DNA of 47,166 bases from Candidatus Avisuccinivibrio pullicola (GCA_018713485.1 DVOQ01000006.1:1-47166), one strand, 5' to 3'. Shown: positions 1 to 10,097, counted from the stretch's first letter. Numbers and translations: made by a program. Notes: generated by a model from the sequence alone, not told the origin.

Positions 1-2
1 GG

Positions 3-2345
<2,343 letters not shown>

Positions 2346-2354
2346 AGGAGAGCT

Positions 2355-2780
2355 ATGCCTAAGAGTTACGGCAGAAACGAGAGGGTGGCCGCCAGCCTGC
2401 GCCGCGAGGCCGCCCATATCGTGCAGTTTGAAATCAAGGATCCCCGTGTTACCCGTGCCACGGTGACCGAGGTGTCCTTAAGTCCGGATCTGCGCAACGC
2501 CCGTATTTACGTTTCGGTGCTTTCCGATGATAAGGAAGTCATCAAAAGCGCCATGGAGGGCTTAAAGAGCGCCGCGGGCTTTGTCCGCTCCACGCTGGCA
2601 GGACGCCTCAAGCTCCGTTACATGCCTTCTGTGGAGTTCGTCTTTGACTCGCTGCTCTCCGAGAGCATGCGCCTTGACGCGCTCATTAAGAGCGGTCTGA
2701 ATCCGGAGCGGGACAGCGCCGCTGAGAATGAGGACGCTGCGGAAGAAACGGCGCCTCAGGATGCGTCCTCACGGGACTAA
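2355..2780 (+). CDS. rbfA: 30S ribosome-binding factor RbfA
   Basis: Small KH-fold assembly factor that binds 17S rRNA in the immature 30S subunit and is needed for 16S 5'-end maturation and cold adaptation. The 141-residue product has the family pattern: N-terminal R-V-A-x-x-L-R-R-E, the KDPRV segment, VSLSPDLRNARIYVSVL and a LKLRYMPSVEFVFD segment, then an acidic tail of about 25 residues (AENEDAAEETAPQD) common in gamma RbfA. A strong Shine-Dalgarno (aaaggag) precedes the ATG, and the gene sits 9 bases after infB, so the two are cotranscribed. In many relatives truB and rpsO follow, but here a terminator comes directly after. Confidence 0.97.
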   Translation: MPKSYGRNERVAASLRREAAHIVQFEIKDPRVTRATVTEVSLSPDLRNARIYVSVLSDDKEVIKSAMEGLKSAAGFVRSTLAGRLKLRYMPSVEFVFDSLLSESMRLDALIKSGLNPERDSAAENEDAAEETAPQDASSRD

Positions 2781-2799
2781 ATCCTTAAGACGTGATAAG

Positions 2800-2826
2800 T
2801 TAAGCCCCCGCCGCGCGGGGGCTTAA
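2800..2826 (+). terminator. Terminator-like hairpin after rbfA
   Basis: An 11-bp perfect stem (TTAAGCCCCCG with CGGGGGCTTAA) around a 5-base loop, 20 bases after the rbfA stop. The T tract is weak (AAACTTT follows), but position and stem strength fit the end of the infB-rbfA transcript. Confidence 0.75.
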
Positions 2827-3246
2827 ACTTTCAGAAGCGGCAAGACCGCTCCCTAAAGTCTAAGCCTGAGGGGCGCTGCGGGCTTTAAAGCCCGCGGTCT
2901 CCGAGGCCCGTCAGATCCCTGTTGTCGCCGTCTGCAATTCTGCAAAGCAAGGTTCCTGCACCGGCGCAGGGCTTTTACCTGCATTTAGCGCTATTTTGTA
3001 AAAAATAGACCGATACCTGCGGCACTGCACTTAACTTTCTTACGTAAGAGAGGGGGATTTGGAAAAGGGCTAACGAATTTACAAGGATGATGTTTTGTGA
3101 TTGGGCTCACTGTTTTATAATATTTAAGAAAACACCTTGATTTAACGGTGAAAAATAGGGGCTGACAGAGACTGCGCGGTGTAAACAACGGTATTAATCA
3201 GTTTAAAAATAGCATCCTCTTTTATACATGAAGTAAAAATTTAAGC

Positions 3247-3270
3247 TATAATTACGAACTTAATTTAAGT
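3247..3270 (+). promoter_or_regulatory. Possible -10 box and operator upstream of the WYL regulator
   Basis: A consensus TATAAT (3247-3252) is followed at 3258-3270 by the palindrome ACTTAA-T-TTAAGT, which would lie across the start site. No clear -35 at 17 bp spacing. The arrangement suggests a repressible promoter about 165 bases upstream of the WYL gene; this is inference. Confidence 0.4.
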
Positions 3271-3335
3271 GCGTAAGCGTCGGTCCGGATCCTTTACGGG
3301 GGCCCGGATGTCGCGGATGGTCAATCCCGACGCAG

Positions 3336-3371
3336 AACGTGCCTTATTAATACAACGTGCCTTATTAATAC
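3336..3371 (+). repeat. Perfect 18-bp tandem repeat upstream of the WYL regulator
   Basis: Two adjacent exact copies of AACGTGCCTTATTAATAC (3336-3353 and 3354-3371), in the leader 49 bases before the ATG of the WYL gene. A head-to-tail repeat in this place is a good candidate for the autoregulatory site of the neighbouring regulator, or for a recent duplication. Confidence 0.8.
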
Positions 3372-3419
3372 TATTAAGATGCAGGGGCGCAAGCCCGCCC
3401 GTAATTAGGAGCTTTACCT

Positions 3420-4391
3420 ATGAGCACCGATTTCCCGCAGAATGAGGAAATTTCCACCGTAAATAAGTGGAATCAGGCCCGCCGTCTCGAGTTCATTGAT
3501 TTCCGTTTAGGCACTGACGGACGGATTAACCGCCGCGATCTGGTGGACTTTTTCAGTATTTCCATTCCGCAGGCTTCGCTCGATTTATCCAAGTACCATC
3601 AGTTAGTGATGGACTCGGATCCGCCGCGTAAGAATTTAACCTACGATCGTCACTTAAAGGTCTATATCCGTACCGACGATTTCAAGCCGCTGTTCCCCAA
3701 GATCTGCGCGCCGGAAAGCTATCTAAACGATCTTCTCGCCTACGCGCAGGGCGATCTGGTGAAGAGCCGCAATTTCTTCGGCTTTATCCCCAACGTGGGA
3801 GTGGCGGCCTTCAATCCGCCGCGCCGCAATATCGACTCGAACGTGCTCTTCAATCTCCTGGAGGCGATCCGCACCCATAAGGCGGTGCACGTGACCTATC
3901 TGTCCGAGACGTCGGTGAAGCCCACCGATCACTTAATCGCTCCGCACGGCCTCGCTTTTGACGGTATGCGCTGGCACGTGAGAGCTTACTGCTACGATCA
4001 TCACGCCTTCCGCGACTACGTGCTCTCGCGCGTGGTGCGCTGCGCGGTGCCGGAGATCCCTGCCCCCAACGATCGCTTCCCCGATCCCATCGGCAACGGT
4101 TTCCGTGAGGTGGGTACCTCGGGCCGTGACGACACGGAGTGGAACGAGTTAGTGGATTTAGTGATTAAGGCCAATCCCGAGCTGCCCGAGGCCGCCCGCC
4201 GCGCCATCGAGCACGATTACGGGATGGTGGAGAACGGTACCGTGGTCTATCCCTGCCGCCGCGCCTTACTCTCCTATGCCCTTGACTGGCTGCGCCTGAG
4301 CAAGGCCGACGCGGCGCTCAATCCCGAGCAGCGTCCCATCGTTCTGGATAACGAGGCCGAGGTCTTCCGCCGTTTAGCCGGCGGTCACTGA
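3420..4391 (+). CDS. WYL-domain transcriptional regulator (BrxR/CapW-like)
   Basis: DNA-binding regulator of 323 residues. Residues about 17-62 form a winged helix with the pattern RRLEFIDFRLGTDGRINRRD followed by a SIPQASLDLSKY recognition helix, which closely matches the N-terminus of the BrxR/CapW group. Residues about 150-215 are a WYL domain (TYLSE, APHGLAFDGMRWHVRAY, RDYVLSRVV), and a C-terminal WCX-like region follows. In that group WYL regulators repress phage-defence operons (BREX, CBASS) and may sense nucleic-acid ligands. Here it stands alone: rbfA lies upstream and an efflux gene downstream, both separated by terminators. A Shine-Dalgarno (taggag) precedes the ATG. Family assignment is firm; target genes are unknown. 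Confidence 0.85.
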   Translation: MSTDFPQNEEISTVNKWNQARRLEFIDFRLGTDGRINRRDLVDFFSISIPQASLDLSKYHQLVMDSDPPRKNLTYDRHLKVYIRTDDFKPLFPKICAPESYLNDLLAYAQGDLVKSRNFFGFIPNVGVAAFNPPRRNIDSNVLFNLLEAIRTHKAVHVTYLSETSVKPTDHLIAPHGLAFDGMRWHVRAYCYDHHAFRDYVLSRVVRCAVPEIPAPNDRFPDPIGNGFREVGTSGRDDTEWNELVDLVIKANPELPEAARRAIEHDYGMVENGTVVYPCRRALLSYALDWLRLSKADAALNPEQRPIVLDNEAEVFRRLAGGH

Positions 4392-4410
4392 TCGCGAGAT
4401 TCAGGTTTAG

Positions 4411-4434
4411 GACGGGAGGCTGAGACCTCCCGTC
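4411..4434 (+). terminator. Hairpin after the WYL gene
   Basis: Stem GACGGGAGG/CCTCCCGTC with a 6-base loop, followed by GCGTTTT. It is the first of two tandem hairpins ending this transcript. Confidence 0.7.
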
Positions 4435-4442
4435 GCGTTTTG

Positions 4443-4472
4443 GCAGGGAGCATTTCCTCCCTGCTTTTTTTT
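4443..4472 (+). terminator. Strong rho-independent terminator
   Basis: Stem GCAGGGAG/CTCCCTGC with loop CATTTC, followed at once by eight T residues. Classic intrinsic terminator isolating the WYL gene from the efflux operon. Confidence 0.92.
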
Positions 4473-4588
4473 CACTTTTTACAGACAGATTTTGCTTCTC
4501 TGTTTGTACATTTGACGGGCAATTTTATACAGTGCGCTCAAAACTCACAGTCTGTGTTGTGCACAGTAATTTCCTCAGGTAAACGTTT

Positions 4589-5839
4589 ATGTCTGCATCT
4601 GCAGCTTCAGGCGCTCCCGTGCCTCTCGTGGAGAGACTGTCCCCTTTCGACAAATTCCTTTACATCGTCATCCTCGGTATGCTCACCGCCTTCGGGCCGG
4701 TGTGCACCGATATCTATCTGCCCGCGCTGCCTGCCATCACGCGCGAGCTGATGACTGATCCGGCTACCGTTCAGCTGTCCCTGACCGCCTCCTTCTTCGG
4801 ACTTGCCATAGGGCAGATTTTCGTGGGTCCCCTGTCGGACGCGTGGGGGCGTAAGGGGCCGCTTCTGGCCTCCCTCGTGCTCTTTGCCCTGACCTCCCTT
4901 GGCTGCGCGCTGGCCTCTGACGTGTGGCTGCTTATCGTGATGCGCTTTTTCCAGGGCTGCGCGGGGTCGGGGGGCGTGGTGCTCTCGCGCTCCATGGCCT
5001 GCGATATGTTTAAGGGGCCGGAGCTTACTAAATTCATGTCCCTGCTCATGACCATAAATTCCCTCGCGCCCATATTCGGGCCCATCCTGGGCTCGGCGCT
5101 CATTACCGCGGGCAGCTGGTAGCTGCTGTTCTATTTCCTCGTGCTCTGGGGCGTGCTGCTGCTTGCAGGCTCCCTCTTTAAGGTCGAGGAAACCTTAGAC
5201 AGGAAGCAGCGGCAGCCGCGCCTTGGCGCGGCCATCACGGATATGTTCCGTGAGCTTACTAACGCGCGTTTTCTCACCTTAAGCCTTTCCATGGCCTTTA
5301 TCATGGGCGGCTTTTTCTCCTATCTGGCCGCCTCGCCCTTTGTCTTTCAGTCTATCTACGGTTATTCGGCACTGGAGTATTCGGTGGTGTTCGCCTTTAA
5401 CGCCACCGTGATCTCGGCTGTGGCGCTGCTCGCCGTCCGCCTCTCGCGCCGCCTTGGCGACAGGCGGATTGTGCGGGGATCCTGCAGCGTGATGTTCCTC
5501 GCGGGAATGGGCATGCTCGCCGTGGCCTGTCTTACCCCGGATTCCTCCCTGCCCGCCCTGGTTTCCCTGACTCTCTTTGTCTCGGTGTTAGGTGCCTCGC
5601 AGACAGCGGGTTTCGGTATCGTCATGGCCTCGCGCTCCGGAGGCGCGGGCGCGGCCTCGGGCATTTTCGGCGTGCTGTGCTTTCTCTTCGGGGCGCTGAT
5701 GTCCCCCTTAGTGGGACTCATGGGTGAGACCTCCATGCTGCCTTTAGCGCTCTGTCTTGTGGTAAGCGCGCTGATTTCCTTTATACTCTTCAATCTGGGA
5801 CTGAAACTCAAACAGCCTTTGACAAAGGAAATTCTATGA
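4589..5839 (+). pseudogene. Bcr/CflA-type MFS multidrug transporter interrupted by an amber codon
   Basis: Drug/proton antiporter of the inner membrane, Bcr/CflA group (12 helices, usually about 400 residues). The first part (4589-5122) carries the signature GPVCTDIYLPALPAI and the motif GPLSDAWGRKGPL; the second (5141-5839) carries the C-terminal helices. Both lie in the same frame, and a single TAG at 5120-5122 (GSW-stop-LLFYFLV) separates them, so the full frame would be 416 codons. A point change to TAG is the simplest explanation; there is no indel. TAG is also used as a normal stop here (guaB, guaA), so genetic recoding is unlikely. The end overlaps the next gene by ATGA. It could be a fresh pseudogene, a read-through gene, or a sequencing error. 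Confidence 0.8.
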
Positions 5840-6582
5840 CGGTAAGGCAATATGGCAGCGCGGTGGCGCTTGCCGCCCTTTTAACTCTAAGCACGGGCGC
5901 TGTGGCAGAAGAGACGCTGCCGCCCTTAAGCGCGGAGCAGCGCGCGCAGATTGAGAGCGTGGTGCACGATTATCTCGTGTCGCATCCCGAGGTCCTCATC
6001 GAGGCGGCGCAGGCCATGGAGGAAAAGCGTCAGGCGGAAGCGGCCCGCACGGTCGCGAGGATCTCCTCCGAGATCTTAAACGATCCCCATACGCCCTCCC
6101 GCTTTGGCCCCGCGGAGGGCGAGGTTAAGCACACCCTCATCGAGTTTTTTGACTATAACTGCACTTACTGCAAGCAGGCCCGTCCCCTGATTGAGGATTT
6201 TGCAGGAAAGCACGGCGTTAAGGTCTATTACGTCGAGTTCCCCGTCCTCTCGCCCTTAAGCGCCGAGGCCTCCTTAATCGGCATGGCGCTCTTTGAAGAG
6301 TCCCAGGAGAAGTACTTTATCTACCAGGACTTCCTAATGGCGCGCATGGAAAAGCTCGATAGCCGCGCCACTCTGAAGGAGGCGGTGGAGAAGGCCGGCG
6401 GGGATTTTGACGCGCTCATGGAAAAGGCCAAAGGCGAGGCGCTGCAGAACAGTGTCGGCAGCAATATTGACCGTGGCCGCGCCATCGGCGTGCCGGGCGT
6501 GCCCTTCTTTATCGTGGACGGCAAGCCGCTGCGTGGCGGCGTTACCTCCCTTGAGGTGCTGGAAGGCCTGCTTAATAAATGA
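5836..6582 (+). CDS. DsbA-family thiol oxidoreductase, ScsC/Com1-like
   Basis: Periplasmic thioredoxin-fold protein of 248 residues that should catalyse disulfide formation or isomerisation. A signal peptide covers residues 1-24 (ALAALLTLSTGAVAE). Residues about 35-70 form a helical segment with LVSHPEVLIEAAQ, typical of the oligomerising N-domain of ScsC/Com1-like proteins. The active site is C109-T-Y-C112 in FDYNCTYCK, and the cis-proline loop is GVPGVPFFI near residue 220. The start ATG overlaps the stop of the efflux gene (ATGA), so it is translationally coupled to it and could be affected by the upstream amber codon. The family is clear; the exact partner proteins are unknown. Confidence 0.9.
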   Translation: MTVRQYGSAVALAALLTLSTGAVAEETLPPLSAEQRAQIESVVHDYLVSHPEVLIEAAQAMEEKRQAEAARTVARISSEILNDPHTPSRFGPAEGEVKHTLIEFFDYNCTYCKQARPLIEDFAGKHGVKVYYVEFPVLSPLSAEASLIGMALFEESQEKYFIYQDFLMARMEKLDSRATLKEAVEKAGGDFDALMEKAKGEALQNSVGSNIDRGRAIGVPGVPFFIVDGKPLRGGVTSLEVLEGLLNK

Positions 6583-6824
6583 CCCTGTGGTTATGCCTGC
6601 TCATCCCCTTGCTCTTTATCGTGGGGATGATCTATAACGCGCTCAAGGAGCAGAAGCGCCTTGAAAAGGAGATCTTGAAACCCCTTATCGAGAAGCGGAA
6701 GCAGGAGCGCGCGGCGCTTGAGGAAAAGCTGAAGGCCGCGGGTGATCTCAGGGGCCTTGAGAAACTGGCCTCCAAACCGCTCTTTGAGGATCCCTACCGT
6801 AAGGAAGAAGAGGAAAAGAGCTAG
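6579..6824 (+). CDS. Small single-span membrane protein of unknown function
   Basis: Product of 81 residues: a hydrophobic helix at residues 2-20 (LWLCLLIPLLFIVGMIYNA) followed by a highly charged helical tail rich in Lys/Glu (EKRKQERAALEEKLKAAG). This pattern suggests an inner-membrane anchor with a cytoplasmic coiled coil. It overlaps the stop of the DsbA-like gene by ATGA, which supports real, coupled translation. It ends 4 bases inside the convergent BOF gene. I do not recognise the family; an accessory or assembly role for the thiol oxidoreductase is only a guess. Confidence 0.7.
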   Translation: MTLWLCLLIPLLFIVGMIYNALKEQKRLEKEILKPLIEKRKQERAALEEKLKAAGDLRGLEKLASKPLFEDPYRKEEEEKS

Positions 6825-7237
6825 AGCGCGCCCACGCTCAGCACCTCGATATAGAGCGAGAAGGGGTTTTTGTGAATGCGTCCCCAGATCTGAATTTGCG
6901 GGCCGGAGGTCCCGGAAAGCCCGGGATTCTGCACGGTCAGGTTTTCAAGGCGCACGCACTCTCCCCTGCGATCTTCAAGATAGAGCCCGTCGTCCGCTTC
7001 CGTAAGCTCACCCTGCAGCACCACGTAATCGCCGTCTAAAGCCGCGTTGCGCACGCCTTCCACGGTATTGAGCAGCAGTTCCTGATTAAAGCCCTTGGGC
7101 GAGGCTCGGTCCGAGGGCCCGTCAAAGCCCTGCGGGGTGTCAAAGCCCGCGGGCGCAGCGAAGCTTACGCCTGAGAGAAGGGCGCCGTAGACGAGTGCGG
7201 CGCTAACGGTAGGGAAGAGATAACGATTTATGAGCAT
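6821..7237 (-). CDS. BOF/YgiW-type OB-fold periplasmic protein
   Basis: Product of 138 residues with a signal peptide (VSAALVYGALLSGVSFA) and the YgiW/YdeI (BOF, bacterial OB-fold) pattern: GFDGPSD, then VEGVRNAALDGDYVVLQGEL, LYLEDRRGECVRLE, and IQIWGRIHKNPFSLYIEVLSV. Relatives are small stress-tolerance proteins of the periplasm with an OB fold and no known enzyme activity. Its last 4 bases overlap the end of the small membrane protein gene on the other strand. No partner gene adjoins it. Confidence 0.8.
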   Translation of the reverse strand: MLINRYLFPTVSAALVYGALLSGVSFAAPAGFDTPQGFDGPSDRASPKGFNQELLLNTVEGVRNAALDGDYVVLQGELTEADDGLYLEDRRGECVRLENLTVQNPGLSGTSGPQIQIWGRIHKNPFSLYIEVLSVGAL

Positions 7238-7271
7238 GCCTCAAGCTTAAACCCCTTCACATAGCGCTCCC

Positions 7272-8153
7272 TTAGGATTTGAGCGTGGAGATCCCCTCGC
7301 GCATCTTTTGCAGGTTTTCCTCAAAGAGGCCCTTCTGCATGAAGGACACCCGCGTGTAGAGCACGTCGCCTATCGCCATGTGAATGAGCCGCGATACCGA
7401 GGACTCCGAATTGTGCCGGACCTCGGGACCAATCCCGATGAGGGTATGGTCGGCAAGGCGCGAGGCCGGCGAGTTCTTGTGCGAGGTGATGAGGATGATG
7501 GTGGCCCCGTTCTCTGAGGCCGTCTGCAGCGCCGAGAGCAGCTGCACCGAGGAACCCGAGTAGGAGACCGCGACAATCACGCAGCGGCTGTCACAGATGG
7601 AGGCGAGCGTCATCTGCTGATGCGGATCGGAGGTGAACTCGCAGCTTTTGGCAAGGCGCACGAAACGCGTCGCGATGTCATGGCAGACCGTGGCGGAATT
7701 GCCATAGCCAAAAAACATCAGGCGCGAGGCCTTGTAAATGGCGTGCGCCGCCTCCTCAAGGGTGCCGAAATCAAGCAGTGACAGCGAGTTCTGCAGCCCG
7801 TCCTGAATGTTGGCAAAGAGTTTTTCGGTGATTTCACGGACATTGTCTTTGGGCGTGAGATCGTTGGTAAGGAAAGGATTGGGGGTATTGAGCTCCTTAC
7901 TTAAGGTGATCTTTAGGGCCTGCAGCCCGGGGAGCTCTAACTTCTTGCAAAAGCGCGAGATGGTGATCTCCGAGACCTCAATGGAGCGGGCCAGATCGGA
8001 GATGGTCATCGCCATAAAGCTTTCTAAATGCGCGGCGATGTAATTGGCGATCTTGGCGTCCGAGGGGGTCAGGATCTGCGCCGCGGTGGAAAAAAGCGGC
8101 AGTTCCTGCGCCGTGGCGGTGAGACCGTTTTTTAAGGCGGAGTTATCGGACAT
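7272..8153 (-). CDS. RpiR/MurR-family transcriptional regulator
   Basis: Regulator of sugar-phosphate metabolism with an N-terminal HTH_6 domain (AQILTPSDAKIANYIAAHLE, then MTISDLARSIEVSEITISRFCKKL) and a C-terminal SIS domain that binds phosphosugars (LMFFGYGNSATVCHDIA, VIVAVSYSGSS, ILITSHKNSPASRLAD). I place the start at the ATG at 8151-8153 (MSDNSALKNG), which has AAGG 7 bases upstream; an in-frame ATG at 8246 would add 31 residues unlike the family. It lies just downstream of gnd on the same strand, past a terminator, so it probably responds to a pentose-phosphate or Entner-Doudoroff intermediate and controls gnd. The effector is not readable from sequence. Confidence 0.9.
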   Translation of the reverse strand: MSDNSALKNGLTATAQELPLFSTAAQILTPSDAKIANYIAAHLESFMAMTISDLARSIEVSEITISRFCKKLELPGLQALKITLSKELNTPNPFLTNDLTPKDNVREITEKLFANIQDGLQNSLSLLDFGTLEEAAHAIYKASRLMFFGYGNSATVCHDIATRFVRLAKSCEFTSDPHQQMTLASICDSRCVIVAVSYSGSSVQLLSALQTASENGATIILITSHKNSPASRLADHTLIGIGPEVRHNSESSVSRLIHMAIGDVLYTRVSFMQKGLFEENLQKMREGISTLKS

Positions 8154-8320
8154 GACGCGACCTTGTATTAATCCTGTCAAAATAACTGTGCATAACTGAA
8201 AAGATAATATCAGCAAAGTTGCTTTTCTTTGTGAAGAAGCCGTCATGGCGTGCTGAAAGTTTGCGCCCGATCATAGATTGACCGCAGGAGAACGGAGAAG
8301 AGAGTATGGAAACGGCAAAA

Positions 8321-8340
8321 AGGGCCCGCTGCGGGGCCCT
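8321..8340 (-). terminator. Terminator after gnd
   Basis: Stem AGGGCCC/GGGCCCT with a 6-base loop; read on the minus strand it is followed by five T residues. It separates gnd from the rpiR-type gene. Confidence 0.85.
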
Positions 8341-8382
8341 GATTTCGATATGACAGAATCGGTAAGTAAAGTAAGGAAAGAT

Positions 8383-9795
8383 TTAGTGGCTCCACATGTG
8401 ATGGACGAAGCCCGGCTTATCCTTGCGCTCAAAGGTATGCGCGCCGAAGTAGTCGCGCAAGCCCTGAATGAGATTGGCTCCCACGCAGGCGCTGTTTAAG
8501 GCGTCAAGGTAGGTGATAGCTCCCGCCATCACCGGCGTGGGAATGGCGTTACTTATTCCCAGGGCGCAGATCTCGCGCGCATCCTCAAGGCACTCCTCGA
8601 GCTTTCTCTTAAAGAAAGGCGCGTCCACGAGATTTAAAAGCCCGGGGTTTTCCGTGTAGGCGGCCGTGATGTCATTGAGGAAGCGGGCCTGAATGATGCA
8701 GCCGGCGCGGAAGATCTCGGCGATTTTGCCTAAATTGAGGTTAAAGCCGTAGCGCTCCGAGGCGGCGCGGTAGAGATCAAAGCCCTGCGCATAAGCGGCG
8801 ATTTTGCCTGCGTAGAGTAAATGTCCGACCTTCCTTACGAGGGTCTTGCGGTCAAAAGGCAGCACCACCTGACGGACCTTCTTTTCAAGGGCGCGCGTCT
8901 CGCGCTCCTTCACCTTGCCCGAAATGTAGCGGGCGTTGCAGGCCCCGTCAATAAGGGAGAGATTGGTACCCACCTCAAAGCCGTTAATGCAGGTCCACTT
9001 GCCCGTGCCCTTCTGTCCGGCTGCGTCCACGATCATATCCACAAGCGAGCCCGAGCCCTCGGGATCGTCCTCCCTCAGCACCGCGGAGGTAATGCGGATA
9101 AGATAGCTCTGCAGATCTCCCTGCTGATAGGTGGCGAAGATGTCGGCCAGTTCCTCATTGGTAAAGCCGCCTAATTCCTTCAGGAGCAGGTAGCTCTCGG
9201 CAATGAGCTGCATATCGGCGTACTCGATGCCGTTGTGCACCATCTTCACGTAATGACCCGCGCCGCCCTGACCCATGAAGGCGCAGCAAGGCTTACCGTC
9301 AGAGGCCCTGGCGGAAATGGCCTCCAGGATGGGACCCACGCTCGCGTAAGCTTCTTCCGTGCCGCCTGCCATGATCGCGGGGCCGTGACGCGCGCCCTCG
9401 GCGCCTCCGGACACGCCCGCGCCTATAAACACGATCCCGGACTTACTTAAATCCTCAAAGCGGCGGATACTGTCCTCAAAATAGCTGTTGCCTAACTCGA
9501 GAATAATGTCGTCCTTCTCTAACAGCGGCTTCAGGGCCTCGATGACCGCGTCCACGGGCCTTCCCGCCGTCACCATGATAATCACCTGGCGGGGGTGTTT
9601 AAGGCTTGCCACCATGGCCTTTAAATCAGTAAAGGGTTCCGCGTTCTCATGCGGGGTCTCGCGCTGAAACTTTTCCACTAAATCGGCCGTGTAGTTGTAA
9701 ACGGCTACCTTATAGCCGTGATCGGCAATATTGAGGGCTAAGTTGCTGCCCATTACCCCCAGTCCGATTACAGCGATGTCATTACGCATGGTCAT
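8383..9795 (-). CDS. gnd: 6-phosphogluconate dehydrogenase, decarboxylating
   Basis: Oxidises 6-phosphogluconate to ribulose 5-phosphate plus CO2 with NADP in the cytoplasmic pentose phosphate pathway. The 470-residue length matches the long (E. coli-like) family. Visible features are the Rossmann motif GLGVMGSNLALNIADHG, the substrate loop GAGVSGGAEGARHGPAIMAGG, the catalytic KMVHNGIEY (Lys and Asn), and QKGTGKWT. The start is set by AAGGAG 6 bases before the first ATG. The upstream region has paired inverted repeats that may be the operators of the adjacent RpiR-type regulator. Confidence 0.97.
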   Translation of the reverse strand: MTMRNDIAVIGLGVMGSNLALNIADHGYKVAVYNYTADLVEKFQRETPHENAEPFTDLKAMVASLKHPRQVIIMVTAGRPVDAVIEALKPLLEKDDIILELGNSYFEDSIRRFEDLSKSGIVFIGAGVSGGAEGARHGPAIMAGGTEEAYASVGPILEAISARASDGKPCCAFMGQGGAGHYVKMVHNGIEYADMQLIAESYLLLKELGGFTNEELADIFATYQQGDLQSYLIRITSAVLREDDPEGSGSLVDMIVDAAGQKGTGKWTCINGFEVGTNLSLIDGACNARYISGKVKERETRALEKKVRQVVLPFDRKTLVRKVGHLLYAGKIAAYAQGFDLYRAASERYGFNLNLGKIAEIFRAGCIIQARFLNDITAAYTENPGLLNLVDAPFFKRKLEECLEDAREICALGISNAIPTPVMAGAITYLDALNSACVGANLIQGLRDYFGAHTFERKDKPGFVHHMWSH

Positions 9796-9869
9796 AAAGC
9801 ACTCCTTGTGGCCCTTAAGCCTTATATATCACTGAGCTTTACGCACTGAAGCTCTTGGTCTGTTTGATA

Positions 9870-9911
9870 TGATACTATCAATTTTCATGATATTTACGAT
9901 AGAAAACTATC
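9870..9911 (-). promoter_or_regulatory. Paired inverted repeats upstream of gnd (candidate RpiR operators)
   Basis: TGATACTATCA (9870-9880, arms TGATA/TATCA around one base) and GATAG-AAAA-CTATC (9898-9911) lie 75-116 bases upstream of the gnd start. They share the half-site GATA(G)/(C)TATC, as expected of a dimeric regulator with two sites. Assignment to the RpiR-type protein is inference from proximity. Confidence 0.5.
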
Positions 9912-10097
9912 ATCTTTGCGTTTTGAGAGTGTAAACGCTTTCTTGTACGGATTAGCTAAACAAGACCGGCTGTGAGAAAGGAACGGAAGGCTTAAGGTAG
10001 TGTTAAAAAGTGACAGGGATCACTAAAAATTGTACAAGAGAGCGCGGCGAGCTGAGGTTTTACGCTCGCGCACTCAAGGGGGTAAACGCACGGCCTG

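Larger units (their letters stand above)
2827..3419. other. Intergenic stretch with hairpins and regulatory-looking sites, no credible gene
   Basis: No convincing ORF. It contains several small inverted repeats (2836-2850; a perfect 18-bp palindrome GCGGGCTTTAAAGCCCGC at 2878-2895; CCTGC/GCAGG at 2955-2970), a CRP-like palindrome TGTGA-N6-TCACT at 3096-3111 just before a TATAAT at 3116-3121, a second TATAAT at 3247-3252, a 13-bp palindrome at 3258-3270 and an 18-bp tandem repeat at 3336-3371. From about 3000 onward it is AT-rich, as expected of a promoter region for the WYL gene. Confidence 0.6.

Noticed and set aside
2991-3188. 65-codon minus-strand frame
   Set aside because: No ribosome site, composition unlike a protein (many Lys/Phe/Pro runs), and it overlaps the AT-rich control region.
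3336-3371. The 18-bp tandem repeat as a start of a CRISPR array
   Set aside because: The copies are directly adjacent with no spacer, and there are only two.
5120-5122. Possible recoded amber codon (pyrrolysine or suppressor) in the efflux gene
   Set aside because: TAG is used as the normal stop of guaB, guaA and other genes here, and nothing else suggests recoding; a nonsense mutation is simpler.
8278-8499. 73-codon frame opposite the end of gnd
   Set aside because: It overlaps the gnd terminator and gnd 3' end and has no family likeness.
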